A stretch of 64,000 nt of DNA from Psychrobacillus sp044762745. Lineage in GTDB: Bacteria; Bacillota; Bacilli; Bacillales_A; Planococcaceae. The translations under genes were made by a program, and so were the position numbers. Below are positions 32,999-43,046 of this stretch, piece by piece. Positions within the stretch are counted from its first letter, which is position 1, and every line of letters starts with the position of its first letter. Below the pieces are notes generated by a model. It saw nothing but the letters and a program-made list of their open reading frames with translations, was not told the origin of the DNA and made no database searches. The DNA is taken from the NCBI RefSeq assembly GCF_044762745.1, contig NZ_JBIWEX010000017.1:1-64000 (forward strand), read 5' to 3'.

Positions 32999-35900
32999 AG
33001 CCACTTCAACTGAAAATGACCGCTTTTGGTCCATATAAATTTTCTGAGACGATTGATTTTACAGAGTTAAAAGACAATCGACTATTCGTCATTTCCGGAG
33101 CAACAGGAGCTGGAAAAACGACTATATTTGACGGTATTTGTTTTGCATTATACGGGTCAGGAAGCGGCGAAGATAGACAGGACACGAAAATGATGCGAAG
33201 CGATTTCGCTACGGATGATACACATACTGCTGTGGAGTTGGTTTTTGAAATACATAACCGTAAGTATCGCATTTTACGTCAGCTCTCGCATGTAAAAAAA
33301 GGAAATAAAAGTGCAACAGGCGAACGTTATGAATTTTTCGAAATACTAGAAACGGGAGAAGTCCCTGTAGTCGACAGACAAATCGTTTCCGAAATCAATA
33401 AAAAAATAGAAGAAATAGTCGGACTCACGCAAGACCAATTTAGCCAAATTGTGATGCTTCCACAAGGGGAATTTAGAAAACTCCTTACCTCTTCCACAGA
33501 AAACAAAGAAGCTATTTTACGTAAAATATTTAAAACAGAACCATATAAAATGATCAGTGAGAAGTTGAAAGAGAAGAAATTAGTAGCAGAAGCGGATCTG
33601 AAAAAAGAAGAATTAACGCGAAATGGTTATACCGAGCAAATTCTAGCTTCCTTTCCAGTGCGTGAATCGAGCGTTTTTGAACTGATTGAATCTAGTAGCT
33701 TTAACACGTATCAATTAGTCGAAGCTTTAAAAGAAGAAACAAATTTTTACAAAGAAAAGATTCAACTAGACGAACTTACGTATAAAGAGGCCTACACACA
33801 ACACGCAACAAAACAAATTGCCTATTATGAAGCAAAAGCAATAAACCAACGATTCCTAGAGCTAGAAACAAAAGAACTCCAACTGGAAACTTTAATAGAA
33901 CAGTCCGATGAATACACATACAAACAACGTCAACTAGAAGCAGCAGAACGTGCAAGCACCATCGAAACGATTGAAGCTTATTATTTAGACATAGAGAAAG
34001 AAGTACACTATAAAAAAGCGTTACTGGAATCAGCACAAAATGAAATGACTAGAGCAGAAGAAACACTTAAGCAAGTAACTACTCTGTATAACGATGAGGC
34101 AAGTAAAAAGGAAGTACGTGAAAAAAGTGTCGAAACAGTTATTCAGTTAAACGGACTAGTCCCTTTATTTGAACAATTGGAAACGAATAGAATGGAAATG
34201 TTTCAGCTAGAAAAACGTACAGCTAGTTTAAAAATTCAATTGGACGAGAAGTCAGTGCATTTCCTAAAGGAAAAAGAAACTTCCGGGAAGCAGAAAAGTG
34301 CAATAGACAAACTAGAGAATCTAGTGGAGCCGCTTGATTCAAAGGTCCAGCAACTCACCGTATTACAAGCACAGCATACAGCACTACAAGAATATGTTTT
34401 GAATGAAAAAGAATTGCAAGTATTTGCCGCAAAGGAAATAGAACAGCAGACTATTTATGGTGAAATGAAAGAAGCGTACAATGCAGAAGAACGAAAATGG
34501 ATGAGCAACCAAGCAAGTATTCTAGCATCCAAACTACTACCAGGGGATCCTTGCCCTGTGTGTGGCAACAGGGACCATGATGTATTAAGCATGGATGTGC
34601 ATGATGCGTCCGTGAACGAAGAAGCGTTACAACAACTAAAAGAAAAGTTGACGAAGCAAGAAACAAAATGGATAACCATTCAAGCTAAAAAAGAAGCGGC
34701 TACTAAACAGCTAGAAAAACTAGAGGGGCGATTAAAGGAGCTTCAAGTAAAAAGGCTGCAAGCTGAACAAGTGGTAGAGGAGCTCAAACAGTTACAAACG
34801 GAAGTGGATGCACTTCGAGTAGAAAAAAACAATCTTTCTTTATTAAAGCAACCTTATAAAGACTTGTTAGTAAAAGTAGAGCAATTGGAACAGGAAAAAA
34901 ATCAGCTAGAAACGAACTATCAACAACAAAACGGGCTATTAGCACAAGCCAAAGCAGTATACGAATCGAAAAAAACATCCATCCCAGCTCATATTCCAAG
35001 TTTGCAGGAGCTCCAAGTCCAATTGACAGCTGCCAGAAAACAAAAAGAAGCATTAGAACATGCGTGGGAAGAAGCACAGAAAAGGCTGAAAACTGCTCAA
35101 GATGCTTGCACGAAAGCAATTTTAACGCTTGAACATGCTGAAATAGCCGAAAAAGAAATAAAAGAAAAACTTGATAAAGCGGAACGCAATTTCCAAGAGG
35201 CATTAGCAAAGGCATACTTCGAATCGATCGAAGCATATAGAGCAACTAAATTATCCGAAAGAGATCGAATGATGTTAAAAGAGCAGTGTACGACCTATAA
35301 ACAAACAGTTCATACATTAACAGAGCAAGTTAGAGAAGGAAGGCAACAACTAGAGTCGAAAGTGAAGATAGAGCTTGCGCCTCTAGAAGAAGATCTCGTT
35401 CAGTTAAAGGAAACGTATGAACAAGCTTTAACCGCATTAAATAGCACAAAAGAATTTGAAAAAGCAGGTCGTATATTGGAAGAGAAGATTGCTACCACAA
35501 GTGAAAGAATCGAGAGGTTGGAGCAGCAAGTGCAACGAATAATAGATTTGTACGATATGCTACGCGGGCAAAATCATTTAAAGATTTCGTTTGAACGATA
35601 CGTACAAATTGAATATTTAGAGCAAATCGTTGCTGCTGCAAATGAGCGATTAAAGCATATGTCGAATGGTCAATTCCAATTGCTTCGCAGTGAACGACAA
35701 GAAACCCATGGCAAACAAAGCGGGCTTGGACTAGACGTATATGATGCATATACAGGTCAAACAAGAGACGTCAAAACACTCTCAGGTGGCGAAAAGTTCA
35801 ATGCATCGCTATGTTTAGCGCTTGGAATGGCCGATGTTATTCAAAGCTTCCAAGGAAGCATACGAATCGATACGATGTTTATCGACGAAGGATTTGGATC

Positions 35901-36075
35901 TCTTGACGAGGAATCATTGAACAAAGCGGTTGATACGTTAATCGATTTGCAAAAATCTGGTCGAATGATTGGTGTTATATCACATGTCGCTGAGTTGAAA
36001 GCGTCTATGCCGGCCATTCTGGAAGTGGAGAAGGTAAAAGAAGGCTATAGTAAAACGAAGTTTGTTATTAAGTGA
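32995..36075 (+). CDS. sbcC: Nuclease subunit SbcC (Rad50 type)
   Basis: A 1026-residue SMC-like ATPase: Walker A GATGAGKTT at 35-43, a long coiled coil with the zinc hook CPVC at 520-523, signature TLSGGEKFNASL near 928 and Walker B MFIDEGFGSLD near 962. It works with SbcD as an ATP-driven nuclease on broken or hairpin DNA. The GTG start lies in an overlap with sbcD, so both are co-translated. Confidence 0.96.
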   Translation: MKPLQLKMTAFGPYKFSETIDFTELKDNRLFVISGATGAGKTTIFDGICFALYGSGSGEDRQDTKMMRSDFATDDTHTAVELVFEIHNRKYRILRQLSHVKKGNKSATGERYEFFEILETGEVPVVDRQIVSEINKKIEEIVGLTQDQFSQIVMLPQGEFRKLLTSSTENKEAILRKIFKTEPYKMISEKLKEKKLVAEADLKKEELTRNGYTEQILASFPVRESSVFELIESSSFNTYQLVEALKEETNFYKEKIQLDELTYKEAYTQHATKQIAYYEAKAINQRFLELETKELQLETLIEQSDEYTYKQRQLEAAERASTIETIEAYYLDIEKEVHYKKALLESAQNEMTRAEETLKQVTTLYNDEASKKEVREKSVETVIQLNGLVPLFEQLETNRMEMFQLEKRTASLKIQLDEKSVHFLKEKETSGKQKSAIDKLENLVEPLDSKVQQLTVLQAQHTALQEYVLNEKELQVFAAKEIEQQTIYGEMKEAYNAEERKWMSNQASILASKLLPGDPCPVCGNRDHDVLSMDVHDASVNEEALQQLKEKLTKQETKWITIQAKKEAATKQLEKLEGRLKELQVKRLQAEQVVEELKQLQTEVDALRVEKNNLSLLKQPYKDLLVKVEQLEQEKNQLETNYQQQNGLLAQAKAVYESKKTSIPAHIPSLQELQVQLTAARKQKEALEHAWEEAQKRLKTAQDACTKAILTLEHAEIAEKEIKEKLDKAERNFQEALAKAYFESIEAYRATKLSERDRMMLKEQCTTYKQTVHTLTEQVREGRQQLESKVKIELAPLEEDLVQLKETYEQALTALNSTKEFEKAGRILEEKIATTSERIERLEQQVQRIIDLYDMLRGQNHLKISFERYVQIEYLEQIVAAANERLKHMSNGQFQLLRSERQETHGKQSGLGLDVYDAYTGQTRDVKTLSGGEKFNASLCLALGMADVIQSFQGSIRIDTMFIDEGFGSLDEESLNKAVDTLIDLQKSGRMIGVISHVAELKASMPAILEVEKVKEGYSKTKFVIK

Positions 36076-36083
36076 GTGAAGTG

Positions 36084-36120
36084 AGGTGCTCCTTTCGATA
36101 AGAAAGGGGCGCCTTATTTT
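36084..36120 (+). terminator. Terminator of sbcDC
   Basis: AGGTGC(T)CCTTTC pairs with GAAAGG(G)GCGCCT, then TATTTT. Confidence 0.8.
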
Positions 36121-36259
36121 AAGTTGATTGATTACACACCCGAACTGGGCTCTCTAATCCATTTCTTGTAAAAAACTAGACGTTTTCCTCAAGGAATGCT
36201 TCGTATTTTTCACACATTCCCGGCATTCGTCATATTATTTTGAGAAGAGGTGGTGAAAA

Positions 36260-37081
36260 ATGCGCGATGAAAAAGGGAACGTACTATTCGATCCCTATGA
36301 AACCGAGCAACAGGAATGGAAAAAGCAACAAGTAAAGGAGCGGAGTAAGCAACTCTTAACGATTATTTCACCGATTCTACTTCTTTTACTATGGGAAATA
36401 TGCGCGCGAACGGGAATTCTAGATATTCGATTTTTCCCGCCGCCATCAGCGATTGTCTCTACATTTTTCGAATTGGCAACGAATGGTCTTTTGTGGACAC
36501 ATATTTCTGTATCTTTATATAGAATTGCTGCGGGATTTTTACTTGGCGTAATACCGGGAATTGTTATCGGGTTACTGATGGGATTATATGGACCAATTCG
36601 ACATTTTATATCCCCGATTGTGATGGCACTCATGCCAATACCTACCTTAGCTCTACTACCCATCATTATTATCTTCTTTGGAATTGGAGATTTCTCAAAA
36701 GTAGTAACAATCGCAGGAAGCGTATTTTTCCCGGTTGTCATTAATACTGTTGCAGGTGTCCTAAACATAGAAAAAGTACATTTAGATGTTGCGAAAAATT
36801 ACGGAGCAAGTCCGAAAGATTCTTTCTTCAAAATAGCATTTCCAGGTGCACTTCCTGTCATGCTAGAAGGTATTCAAATGGGGCAGGCGATTGCACTGCT
36901 TACAATCGTTGCTGCGGAAATGATGGGAGCCACATCAGGGATAGGGTATTTAATATGGACCTCTTACAAAGCATTCATGTTAAAAGAAATGTTCGTTGGT
37001 TTAATACTCATTTCCTTTTTCGGATTTCTATTTTCCCTTTTTTTACGTGGGCTGCAAAAGAAGATTGTCCCCTGGAGGTGA
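36260..37081 (+). CDS. ABC importer permease (SsuC/TauC class)
   Basis: A 273-residue membrane protein with six to seven helices and the coupling motif KNYGASPKDSFFKIAFPGAL of binding-protein-dependent importers. It follows AGAGGTGG and is first of three genes for a complete importer (permease, ATPase, lipoprotein). The class takes up nitrate, sulfonates, taurine, riboflavin or pyrimidine precursors; the substrate cannot be fixed here. No riboswitch is visible upstream. Confidence 0.9.
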   Translation: MRDEKGNVLFDPYETEQQEWKKQQVKERSKQLLTIISPILLLLLWEICARTGILDIRFFPPPSAIVSTFFELATNGLLWTHISVSLYRIAAGFLLGVIPGIVIGLLMGLYGPIRHFISPIVMALMPIPTLALLPIIIIFFGIGDFSKVVTIAGSVFFPVVINTVAGVLNIEKVHLDVAKNYGASPKDSFFKIAFPGALPVMLEGIQMGQAIALLTIVAAEMMGATSGIGYLIWTSYKAFMLKEMFVGLILISFFGFLFSLFLRGLQKKIVPWR

Positions 37082-37085
37082 ATAG

Positions 37086-37865
37086 GTGAATAATGATGTG
37101 AAAATTTCTATTGAAGATTTAACGAAAGTCTTTTACAAGAAAAATAATAGTGTGACGGCGATGAAAAATGTATCACTCGATGTAAAAGAGGGCGAATTTG
37201 TTTGTTTAGTCGGACCAAGTGGTTGCGGTAAGACGACTTTATTACGCATACTAGCAGGTTTAGAACATCAAAGCTCCGGTAAATTTACGGTTTTCTCCGA
37301 TTCGGATTTTCGCCCATTACAATCGATGGTTTTCCAAGAAAAAGGCGTCATCCCTTGGTTAACAGTCGAAGAAAACGTGGCATTTGGGCTTAATATGCGT
37401 CATTTACCGAAAGAATTCATCCTTAAACAAACAAATAACTATTTGAAAAAAGTGGGTTTAAGCAATTTTTCTAAGCTTTATCCAAAAGAGCTATCAGGGG
37501 GCATGAAACAGCGAATTAGCATTGCAAGGGCTTTTGCGAATGATCCTGAAATTTTACTGATGGATGAACCATTTGCCGCACTAGATGAGCAAAATAAATT
37601 CATTTTACAGGAAGAATTACTTTCTATTTGGTCTGAAACGAAAAAAACGGTGTTATTTATTACACATAGCATCGATGAAGCATTGCTACTAAGCGACCGA
37701 ATCGTATTAATGAGCGCCCATCCTGGAAAAATAGTAAAAGAAATTAAAGTGCCTATTCCAAGACCAAGAACGATGGAGCAAGTGAGAGCAAATGAAGAAA
37801 TGGCGGAGCAATTCATTGTTATATGGAATCATTTACAACAAGAAGTTCAGCGATCGAGAGGATAA
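37086..37865 (+). CDS. ABC importer ATP-binding protein (SsuB/TauB class)
   Basis: A 259-residue ATPase with Walker A GPSGCGKTT, Q-loop in SMVFQEKGVIPWLT, signature ELSGGMKQRI, Walker B ILLMDEP and H-loop ITHSIDEA. It is located four bases after the permease gene. It energises uptake by the neighbouring permease. Confidence 0.92.
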   Translation: MNNDVKISIEDLTKVFYKKNNSVTAMKNVSLDVKEGEFVCLVGPSGCGKTTLLRILAGLEHQSSGKFTVFSDSDFRPLQSMVFQEKGVIPWLTVEENVAFGLNMRHLPKEFILKQTNNYLKKVGLSNFSKLYPKELSGGMKQRISIARAFANDPEILLMDEPFAALDEQNKFILQEELLSIWSETKKTVLFITHSIDEALLLSDRIVLMSAHPGKIVKEIKVPIPRPRTMEQVRANEEMAEQFIVIWNHLQQEVQRSRG

Positions 37866-37877
37866 GGGAGGAAGTTT

Positions 37878-38966
37878 GTGAAAAAACGTTGTTTGATACT
37901 ACTGGCATCAATGGCGCTTTTACTAGGTGCGTGTAGTTCAAAGGAAAAGGAAAGTACAACTGTTGCGTTAGACGATGTGGTAAATAAAAACAATCCATCT
38001 GGAGATTTAGCTCCGCTTGACAAGAAAGTGAAGGTTGTTATCGCAGAAGATGGAGCAGCATCTGGAGCCGGCTTTTATATTGCAAAAGAAAAAGGATATT
38101 TTGCAGACTACAATATTGAAGTGGAATTTGCCCAGTTTGGAAATAGTGATGAAATGCTTCCAGCGCTTGCATCCGGTGATGTAGATATTGCAGGGGGAGT
38201 ATCTACTGCGTCATTTTTTAACGCAATTGCACAAGGAATTGATGTGAAAATCATTGCTGATAAAGGGCATAATGTGCCAGGGAAGTCTTATTTTTCATTC
38301 GTTATCGGCAATCAGATGAAAGATGAAATTAAGGAATATAAAGACTTTAAAGGCAAACGAATTGCCGTCTCTTCCAAAAACTCGATTGATGAATATATTT
38401 ATTTAGAAATGTTGAAACATGCTGGTTTAACCCCTGATGATGTTGAATTTGTACTGCTCGGAGATTTCGGTAGTATGCTTGGTGCAATTGAAAATGGTTC
38501 GGTTGATGCAGCGCTTCAAATAGAGCCACTAATCGCACAAGGTATCGAAAATGGCTTCCACGTACGTTTTGGAGATACGACCGACTATGCTCCAGAATCA
38601 CAAATTGCATTAGTGCTAGGATCACCTCAATTTATGAATGATGAAAAAAATGTATCATTGCGTTTTATGGCTGCTTATTTAAAAGGGGTGCGCGACTATA
38701 ATGATGCGTTCATCAAAGGAAAAGGAAAAGCGGAAGTAATCGACATTATGACAAAGTATACTGCACTAAAAGATCCTGCACTATGGGAGAAAGTATTTGT
38801 GACTGGACTTGATCCAGATGGAAAGATGTTTTTAGATGATATTGTAAAACAATACGATGCGTATAAAGCAAATGGTGCAATTAGTGGGGATGTTGACTTT
38901 GACAAAGCAGTCGACACATCTGTTACAGAAAAAGCAGTCGAGATTTTAGGAGCATATGAACGATAA
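37878..38966 (+). CDS. Substrate-binding lipoprotein (NMT1/SsuA-like)
   Basis: A 362-residue lipoprotein with lipobox LLLGAC. The mature part has the NMT1/SsuA pattern: AASGAGFYIAKEKGYFADYN, then ALASGDVDIAGGVSTASFFN and GKRIAVSSKNSIDEYIY. It captures the solute outside the membrane for the permease encoded upstream. A hairpin terminator overlaps the stop codon. Confidence 0.9.
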   Translation: MKKRCLILLASMALLLGACSSKEKESTTVALDDVVNKNNPSGDLAPLDKKVKVVIAEDGAASGAGFYIAKEKGYFADYNIEVEFAQFGNSDEMLPALASGDVDIAGGVSTASFFNAIAQGIDVKIIADKGHNVPGKSYFSFVIGNQMKDEIKEYKDFKGKRIAVSSKNSIDEYIYLEMLKHAGLTPDDVEFVLLGDFGSMLGAIENGSVDAALQIEPLIAQGIENGFHVRFGDTTDYAPESQIALVLGSPQFMNDEKNVSLRFMAAYLKGVRDYNDAFIKGKGKAEVIDIMTKYTALKDPALWEKVFVTGLDPDGKMFLDDIVKQYDAYKANGAISGDVDFDKAVDTSVTEKAVEILGAYER

Positions 38967-38993
38967 AGCGTCCAATCATATGGGCGCTTTTTC
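38965..38993 (+). terminator. Terminator of the importer operon
   Basis: AAAGCG(T)CC pairs with GG(G)CGCTTT around AATCATAT, then TTTC. Confidence 0.85.
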
Positions 38994-39106
38994 TTAAATA
39001 TCCCGCATTAACGGGAAGCCAAGACCCCCACCGATTGAAGTTTCACTTTATAGAACGTGTGTAATACAATAATGAGATAAGAGTGTGAATAGATGAGGTG
39101 AGTGAA

Positions 39107-39553
39107 ATGGTAAGTGTGTTGGTGGATGCGGATGGATGCCCAGTGGTAGATCTAACAATTTCGGTTGCAAAAAAGTTTGATTTAAAAGTTACATTGCTAT
39201 GCGATACAGCACATTATATGCAACGCGAAGGCGCTGACACGATAATGGTCTCTAAAGGCGCTGACGCAGTTGACTTTGTACTTGTGAACCGAGTGAAAAA
39301 GGGAGACATCGTCGTTACGCAAGATTACGGGCTTGCCGCAATGGTGTTGGCAAAACAAGGCTTTGCAATTGATCAAAATGGACGTTGGTATACATCAGAG
39401 AATATAGATCAGCTTTTAGACAGTCGGCATATGTCGAAAAAAATTAGGCAAGCGGGTGGAAGACTAAAAGGACCAAGGAAACGCCAAAAAGAAGATAACG
39501 AAAAATTTGAAAGAAGCTTTACAGAACTTTGTAAAGTAGCAGTGAAAGACTGA
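39107..39553 (+). CDS. DUF188/UPF0178 family protein (YqxD/YaiI)
   Basis: This 148-residue protein starts at ATG 39107, six bases after GAGGTG. VDADGCPV near the start and VTQDYGLAAM near the middle are family signatures; DxDxCPV resembles PIN/NYN nuclease metal sites. The basic end (GGRLKGPRKRQKE) is also typical. Biochemical role unknown in the family. Confidence 0.93.
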   Translation: MVSVLVDADGCPVVDLTISVAKKFDLKVTLLCDTAHYMQREGADTIMVSKGADAVDFVLVNRVKKGDIVVTQDYGLAAMVLAKQGFAIDQNGRWYTSENIDQLLDSRHMSKKIRQAGGRLKGPRKRQKEDNEKFERSFTELCKVAVKD

Positions 39554-39642
39554 CTGTTTCGAATTCAATTGTAATAGTTAACAACCATCACTAATTTTGT
39601 TATAATGTTCGGTGGACAAAATTAGAAAAGGTGGAGTAAAAA

Positions 39643-40599
39643 ATGGAAACAAATGCATACAGAGTATTACTTTACTATAAATATGTCCCTATAGAAGATC
39701 CAGTAACATTTGCACAAGAACATCTTGCTGCTTGTAAAGAAATTGGGTTAAAAGGGCGCATTTTAGTATCCGATGAAGGAATTAACGGCACATGCTCGGG
39801 AACAATTGAACAAACCGACGCATACATGGAAATGATGAAAGCGGACGATCGGTTTGCTGACATGGTGTATAAAATAGATGAAGCAGAAGGACACGCATTC
39901 AAAAAAATGCATGTTCGTCCTAAACGAGAAATCGTTCATTTAGGATTAGCGGATGATATTAATCCAAATGAATTAACAGGAAAATACCTTTCTCCAAAAG
40001 AGTTTTTTGAACAAATGCAAGCAGAAGATACAATTGTAATCGATGCTCGTAATGACTATGAGTTTGACCTAGGCCATTTCCGCGGAGCAATTCGCCCAGA
40101 TATTCGCAACTTCCGTGATCTTCCGGACTGGATGTTGGAAAATCGAGAAATGTTCGAAGGTAAAAAGGTTTTAACATACTGCACAGGTGGAATTCGTTGT
40201 GAAAAGTTCTCAGGCTGGTTAGTACGAGAAGGCTTCGAAGACGTTGCCCAATTACATGGTGGTATCGCAACATACGCAAAAGACCCAGAAGTTCGCGGTC
40301 AATTATGGGATGGTCAAATGTACGTGTTTGACGAACGTATTGCTGTTCCGATTAACCAAGTTGAACATGTCATTGTTGGGAAAGATCATTTTACTGGCGA
40401 ACCATGTGAGCGTTATGTAAACTGTGCAAATCCAGACTGTAATGACAAAATCCTTTGCTCAGAAGAAAACGAACATAAATACCTTCGTAGCTGTTCACAC
40501 GATTGCCGCGTACATCCACGTAACCGCTACATCGTAGAACACAACCTATCTGAAGAAGAAGTAGCAGAAAGACTAGCTGCTATTGAAGCAACCATATAA
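39643..40599 (+). CDS. trhO: tRNA uridine 5-oxyacetic acid pathway hydroxylase TrhO
   Basis: A 318-residue protein with an acylphosphatase-like N-terminal part (KGRILVSDEGINGTCSG), a rhodanese domain with active Cys180 in CTGGIRCEK and a Cys-rich C-terminus (CANPDCNDKILC). TrhO adds a hydroxyl to U34 of tRNA with molecular oxygen, making ho5U. It has its own ribosome site and terminator. Confidence 0.94.
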   Translation: METNAYRVLLYYKYVPIEDPVTFAQEHLAACKEIGLKGRILVSDEGINGTCSGTIEQTDAYMEMMKADDRFADMVYKIDEAEGHAFKKMHVRPKREIVHLGLADDINPNELTGKYLSPKEFFEQMQAEDTIVIDARNDYEFDLGHFRGAIRPDIRNFRDLPDWMLENREMFEGKKVLTYCTGGIRCEKFSGWLVREGFEDVAQLHGGIATYAKDPEVRGQLWDGQMYVFDERIAVPINQVEHVIVGKDHFTGEPCERYVNCANPDCNDKILCSEENEHKYLRSCSHDCRVHPRNRYIVEHNLSEEEVAERLAAIEATI

Positions 40600-40606
40600 A
40601 ATATCA

Positions 40607-40636
40607 AATCCCGCCTTGCCGAAGCAAGGTGGGATT
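40607..40636 (+). terminator. Terminator of trhO
   Basis: ATCCC(G)CCTTGC pairs with GCAAGG(T)GGGAT around CGAA, then six T. Confidence 0.9.
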
Positions 40637-40726
40637 TTTTGCTTTTGATAATTTAAAGGGAAAGTGCTTACATATATTGAATTATAATAAAGAGTTCGTT
40701 TTTAAAATAGGAATGGGGGAACGTAT

Positions 40727-41170
40727 ATGGCAATCGAAGTGAGAAAGATTTCTGATTTAAATGAAGTAGACGTATCCAAACTAATTCAAGAAAGCGAAAA
40801 AGAAGGGTATCGTTTCGTATCAAGACTTGCTTCTGAGTATGAAGACGGTACGAATCGGTTTAGTGAACAAGGAGAAGCGCTATTTGGTGCTTGGGACGGG
40901 GAAAAACTCGTTGCAATTGGAGGAATAAATCGAAATACAAAGAGCAAAGACGCTGCGGCTGCAAGACTACAAAGAGCTTACACACTACCAAGCTATCGTA
41001 GAAAAGGAATCGGCAGTGAACTTTTTAACGCCATTTTCGTCCATGCAAGAGGACAGTTCAATGAAATTACAACGAAAACGGAATCCGCAAAAGTGGATGC
41101 ATTTTACCGGGCTAATGGATTCCAATTTGATGAGCGGTCACCCGATATAACACATGTGTACAGCTTATAG
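40727..41170 (+). CDS. GNAT-family N-acetyltransferase
   Basis: A 147-residue protein with the acetyl-CoA motif LPSYRRKGIGSELF near residue 90 and a C-terminal FYRANGFQF. ATG 40727 follows GGGGGAA. It lies 18 bases before the D-serine dehydratase gene and may be co-transcribed. Substrate unknown; modification of a D-amino acid is only a guess from context. Confidence 0.88.
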   Translation: MAIEVRKISDLNEVDVSKLIQESEKEGYRFVSRLASEYEDGTNRFSEQGEALFGAWDGEKLVAIGGINRNTKSKDAAAARLQRAYTLPSYRRKGIGSELFNAIFVHARGQFNEITTKTESAKVDAFYRANGFQFDERSPDITHVYSL

Positions 41171-41188
41171 AGAAAGGGTCAGACAACG

Positions 41189-42493
41189 ATGAGTAGACAA
41201 AATTTAACTGAGCAATTTCCTTTAATTGAAAAAATGAAAAAAACAGAAGAAGTAATTTGGTTCAATCCAAATATAACAAAAACAGAAAACGCTTTGAAAA
41301 ATCTAAGCGTTACAAGTGAAATGGTACAGGACGCAAGTGATCGTCTAGATAGATTTGCTTCTTACTTACAAATTGCTTTTCCTGCAACAGCGAAAACGAA
41401 TGGCATCATCGAATCTCCACTCGTAGCTATTCCAAAAATGGCTATTGGGATGAAGGAATTATTCCAAACTGATTTCGATGGAGAGCTTTTACTAAAATGC
41501 GACAATGATCTACCGATTTCTGGTTCAATTAAAGCGCGCGGTGGTATTTATGAAGTGTTGAAAATTGCGGAGACCCTTGCTATTCAGGAAGGCTTCTTGA
41601 CCGAGGCAGATGATTATAGCGTTCTTGCCAAGGATGAAATGCGAGCATTCTTCTCTCGTTATTCTATTGCAGTCGGTTCAACAGGAAATCTTGGTTTGAG
41701 CATCGGGATTATGAGTGCGAAAATCGGATTCCGTGTGACAGTCCATATGTCGAGCGATGCTAAGCAATGGAAAAAAGATATGCTTCGGGAAAAAGGAGTA
41801 GAAGTGATCGAATACGCTTCCGATTACAGTATCGCGGTGGAAGAAGGTAGAAAACAAGCGGAAAAAGATCCGACATGCTTTTTTATCGACGACGAAAATT
41901 CTACAGACTTATTTATGGGCTATGCAGTTGCAGCAAGTAGATTAAAAAAACAGTTGGAGCAGCAAGGGAAAAAAGTAGATGAAGATCATCCGTTGTTTGT
42001 CTATTTACCTTGTGGCGTTGGTGGTGGACCAGGCGGCGTGGCATTTGGCTTAAAGCTTTTGTTTGGTGACAATGTTCATTGCTACTTTGCAGAACCGACT
42101 CACTCTCCTTGTATGTTACTCGGGATGATGACGGGATTACATGAAGATATAGCAGTAGATGAAATTGGTTTAGACAATAAAACCGACGCGGATGGTCTAG
42201 CAGTTGGTCGACCTTCTGGATTTGTCGGTAAAACACTGGAGAAGCTTTTAAGTGGAAGTTATACGATTAGTGATGGAAAGATGTATACATTGCTTGCGCT
42301 ACTTGCGGATACGGAAAAGATTCACTTAGAACCGTCTGCACTAGCAGGGATGACTGGCCCAATTCATTTAGCGGGTAATGGTGTTCCTTTGAATAATGCA
42401 ACGCATATTGTGTGGGCAACTGGCGGTGGAATGGTACCGGGGCATGTGAAAGAAGTGTACTACGAAAAAGGAAAGCTATTACTTAATCAGTAA
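41189..42493 (+). CDS. dsdA: D-serine dehydratase
   Basis: A 434-residue PLP enzyme: PLP-binding Lys115 in SGSIKARGG, phosphate-binding SVGSTGNLGLSIG-like loop (AVGSTGNLGL), and the conserved HLEPSALAG and ATGGGMVP near the end. It converts D-serine to pyruvate and ammonia, removing a toxic D-amino acid. The length matches the family. A bidirectional terminator follows. Confidence 0.95.
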   Translation: MSRQNLTEQFPLIEKMKKTEEVIWFNPNITKTENALKNLSVTSEMVQDASDRLDRFASYLQIAFPATAKTNGIIESPLVAIPKMAIGMKELFQTDFDGELLLKCDNDLPISGSIKARGGIYEVLKIAETLAIQEGFLTEADDYSVLAKDEMRAFFSRYSIAVGSTGNLGLSIGIMSAKIGFRVTVHMSSDAKQWKKDMLREKGVEVIEYASDYSIAVEEGRKQAEKDPTCFFIDDENSTDLFMGYAVAASRLKKQLEQQGKKVDEDHPLFVYLPCGVGGGPGGVAFGLKLLFGDNVHCYFAEPTHSPCMLLGMMTGLHEDIAVDEIGLDNKTDADGLAVGRPSGFVGKTLEKLLSGSYTISDGKMYTLLALLADTEKIHLEPSALAGMTGPIHLAGNGVPLNNATHIVWATGGGMVPGHVKEVYYEKGKLLLNQ

Positions 42494-42527
42494 ACTTTCT
42501 TATTTTCTCTTTCGAAAGAGTAAAGAA

Positions 42528-42565
42528 GGATGACTTAAAAGAAGAATTACTTTTAAGTCATCCTT
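42528..42565. terminator. Bidirectional terminator
   Basis: GGATGACTTAAAAG pairs exactly with CTTTTAAGTCATCC around an eight-base loop; it serves dsdA and the leftward ImmA-like gene. Confidence 0.9.
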
Positions 42566-42574
42566 ATCATTTAT

Positions 42575-43033
42575 TTAATCTTCTTTTTCTATCCTCTTAA
42601 TATTTAGAGGCTCAAAGGTAATCCTGTATTCTTTATGTAATTTAAAGAGACCATATTTTTCAATATAATAATCTATTACGTTTTTTAAATACTCCGGAGT
42701 TATTTCAAGATTCGTGCACACTTCTTCCAGTGTTGTCTGTCCTTTTTCGTAGCAATCAATTAGCTGATCCAAAGAGACAATTTTTTCATAACCCCATCTT
42801 CGGGCGATTTGTTCTAATTTTATACTTCTCATATCATTTAAGTCTGTAATGTCTCCATAGGTCGTCTCGTAATGACCAAGCTCTTCTGCTAAAATACAAT
42901 GCTTTTCGTATTTATCTTTGAATTTATCAATTTCAATGACGTTATCATAATATAAACCTGGGAGACCTTTAGGTAATGCTTTCTCAATAATTTTAATATG
43001 TGGGTACTCCATTATCAGACGATCATACGTCAT
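42575..43033 (-). CDS. ImmA/IrrE-type peptidase (XkdA-like)
   Basis: A 152-residue protein with the metal-binding motif LAEELGHYET near residues 48-57, the phage form of the HExxH site of ImmA/IrrE proteases. Such enzymes cleave the XRE repressor encoded next to them after DNA damage and so induce the phage or element. It lies 13 bases after the repressor gene in one leftward unit, matching the PBSX pair xre and xkdA. Confidence 0.88.
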   Translation of the reverse strand: MTYDRLIMEYPHIKIIEKALPKGLPGLYYDNVIEIDKFKDKYEKHCILAEELGHYETTYGDITDLNDMRSIKLEQIARRWGYEKIVSLDQLIDCYEKGQTTLEEVCTNLEITPEYLKNVIDYYIEKYGLFKLHKEYRITFEPLNIKRIEKED

Positions 43034-43046
43034 GTAAACACCTCAT

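Noticed and set aside
34784..35245. Leu/Phe-rich frame opposite sbcC
   Set aside because: Produced by the Lys/Glu/Gln-rich coiled-coil codons of sbcC on the other strand.
36130..36259. TPP or other riboswitch before the ABC importer
   Set aside because: No conserved riboswitch core is visible in the leader.
38997..39090. Another repeat element (short CCCG/CGGG hairpin and a C-rich stretch)
   Set aside because: Only one copy in the window and no extended structure, so I cannot support it.
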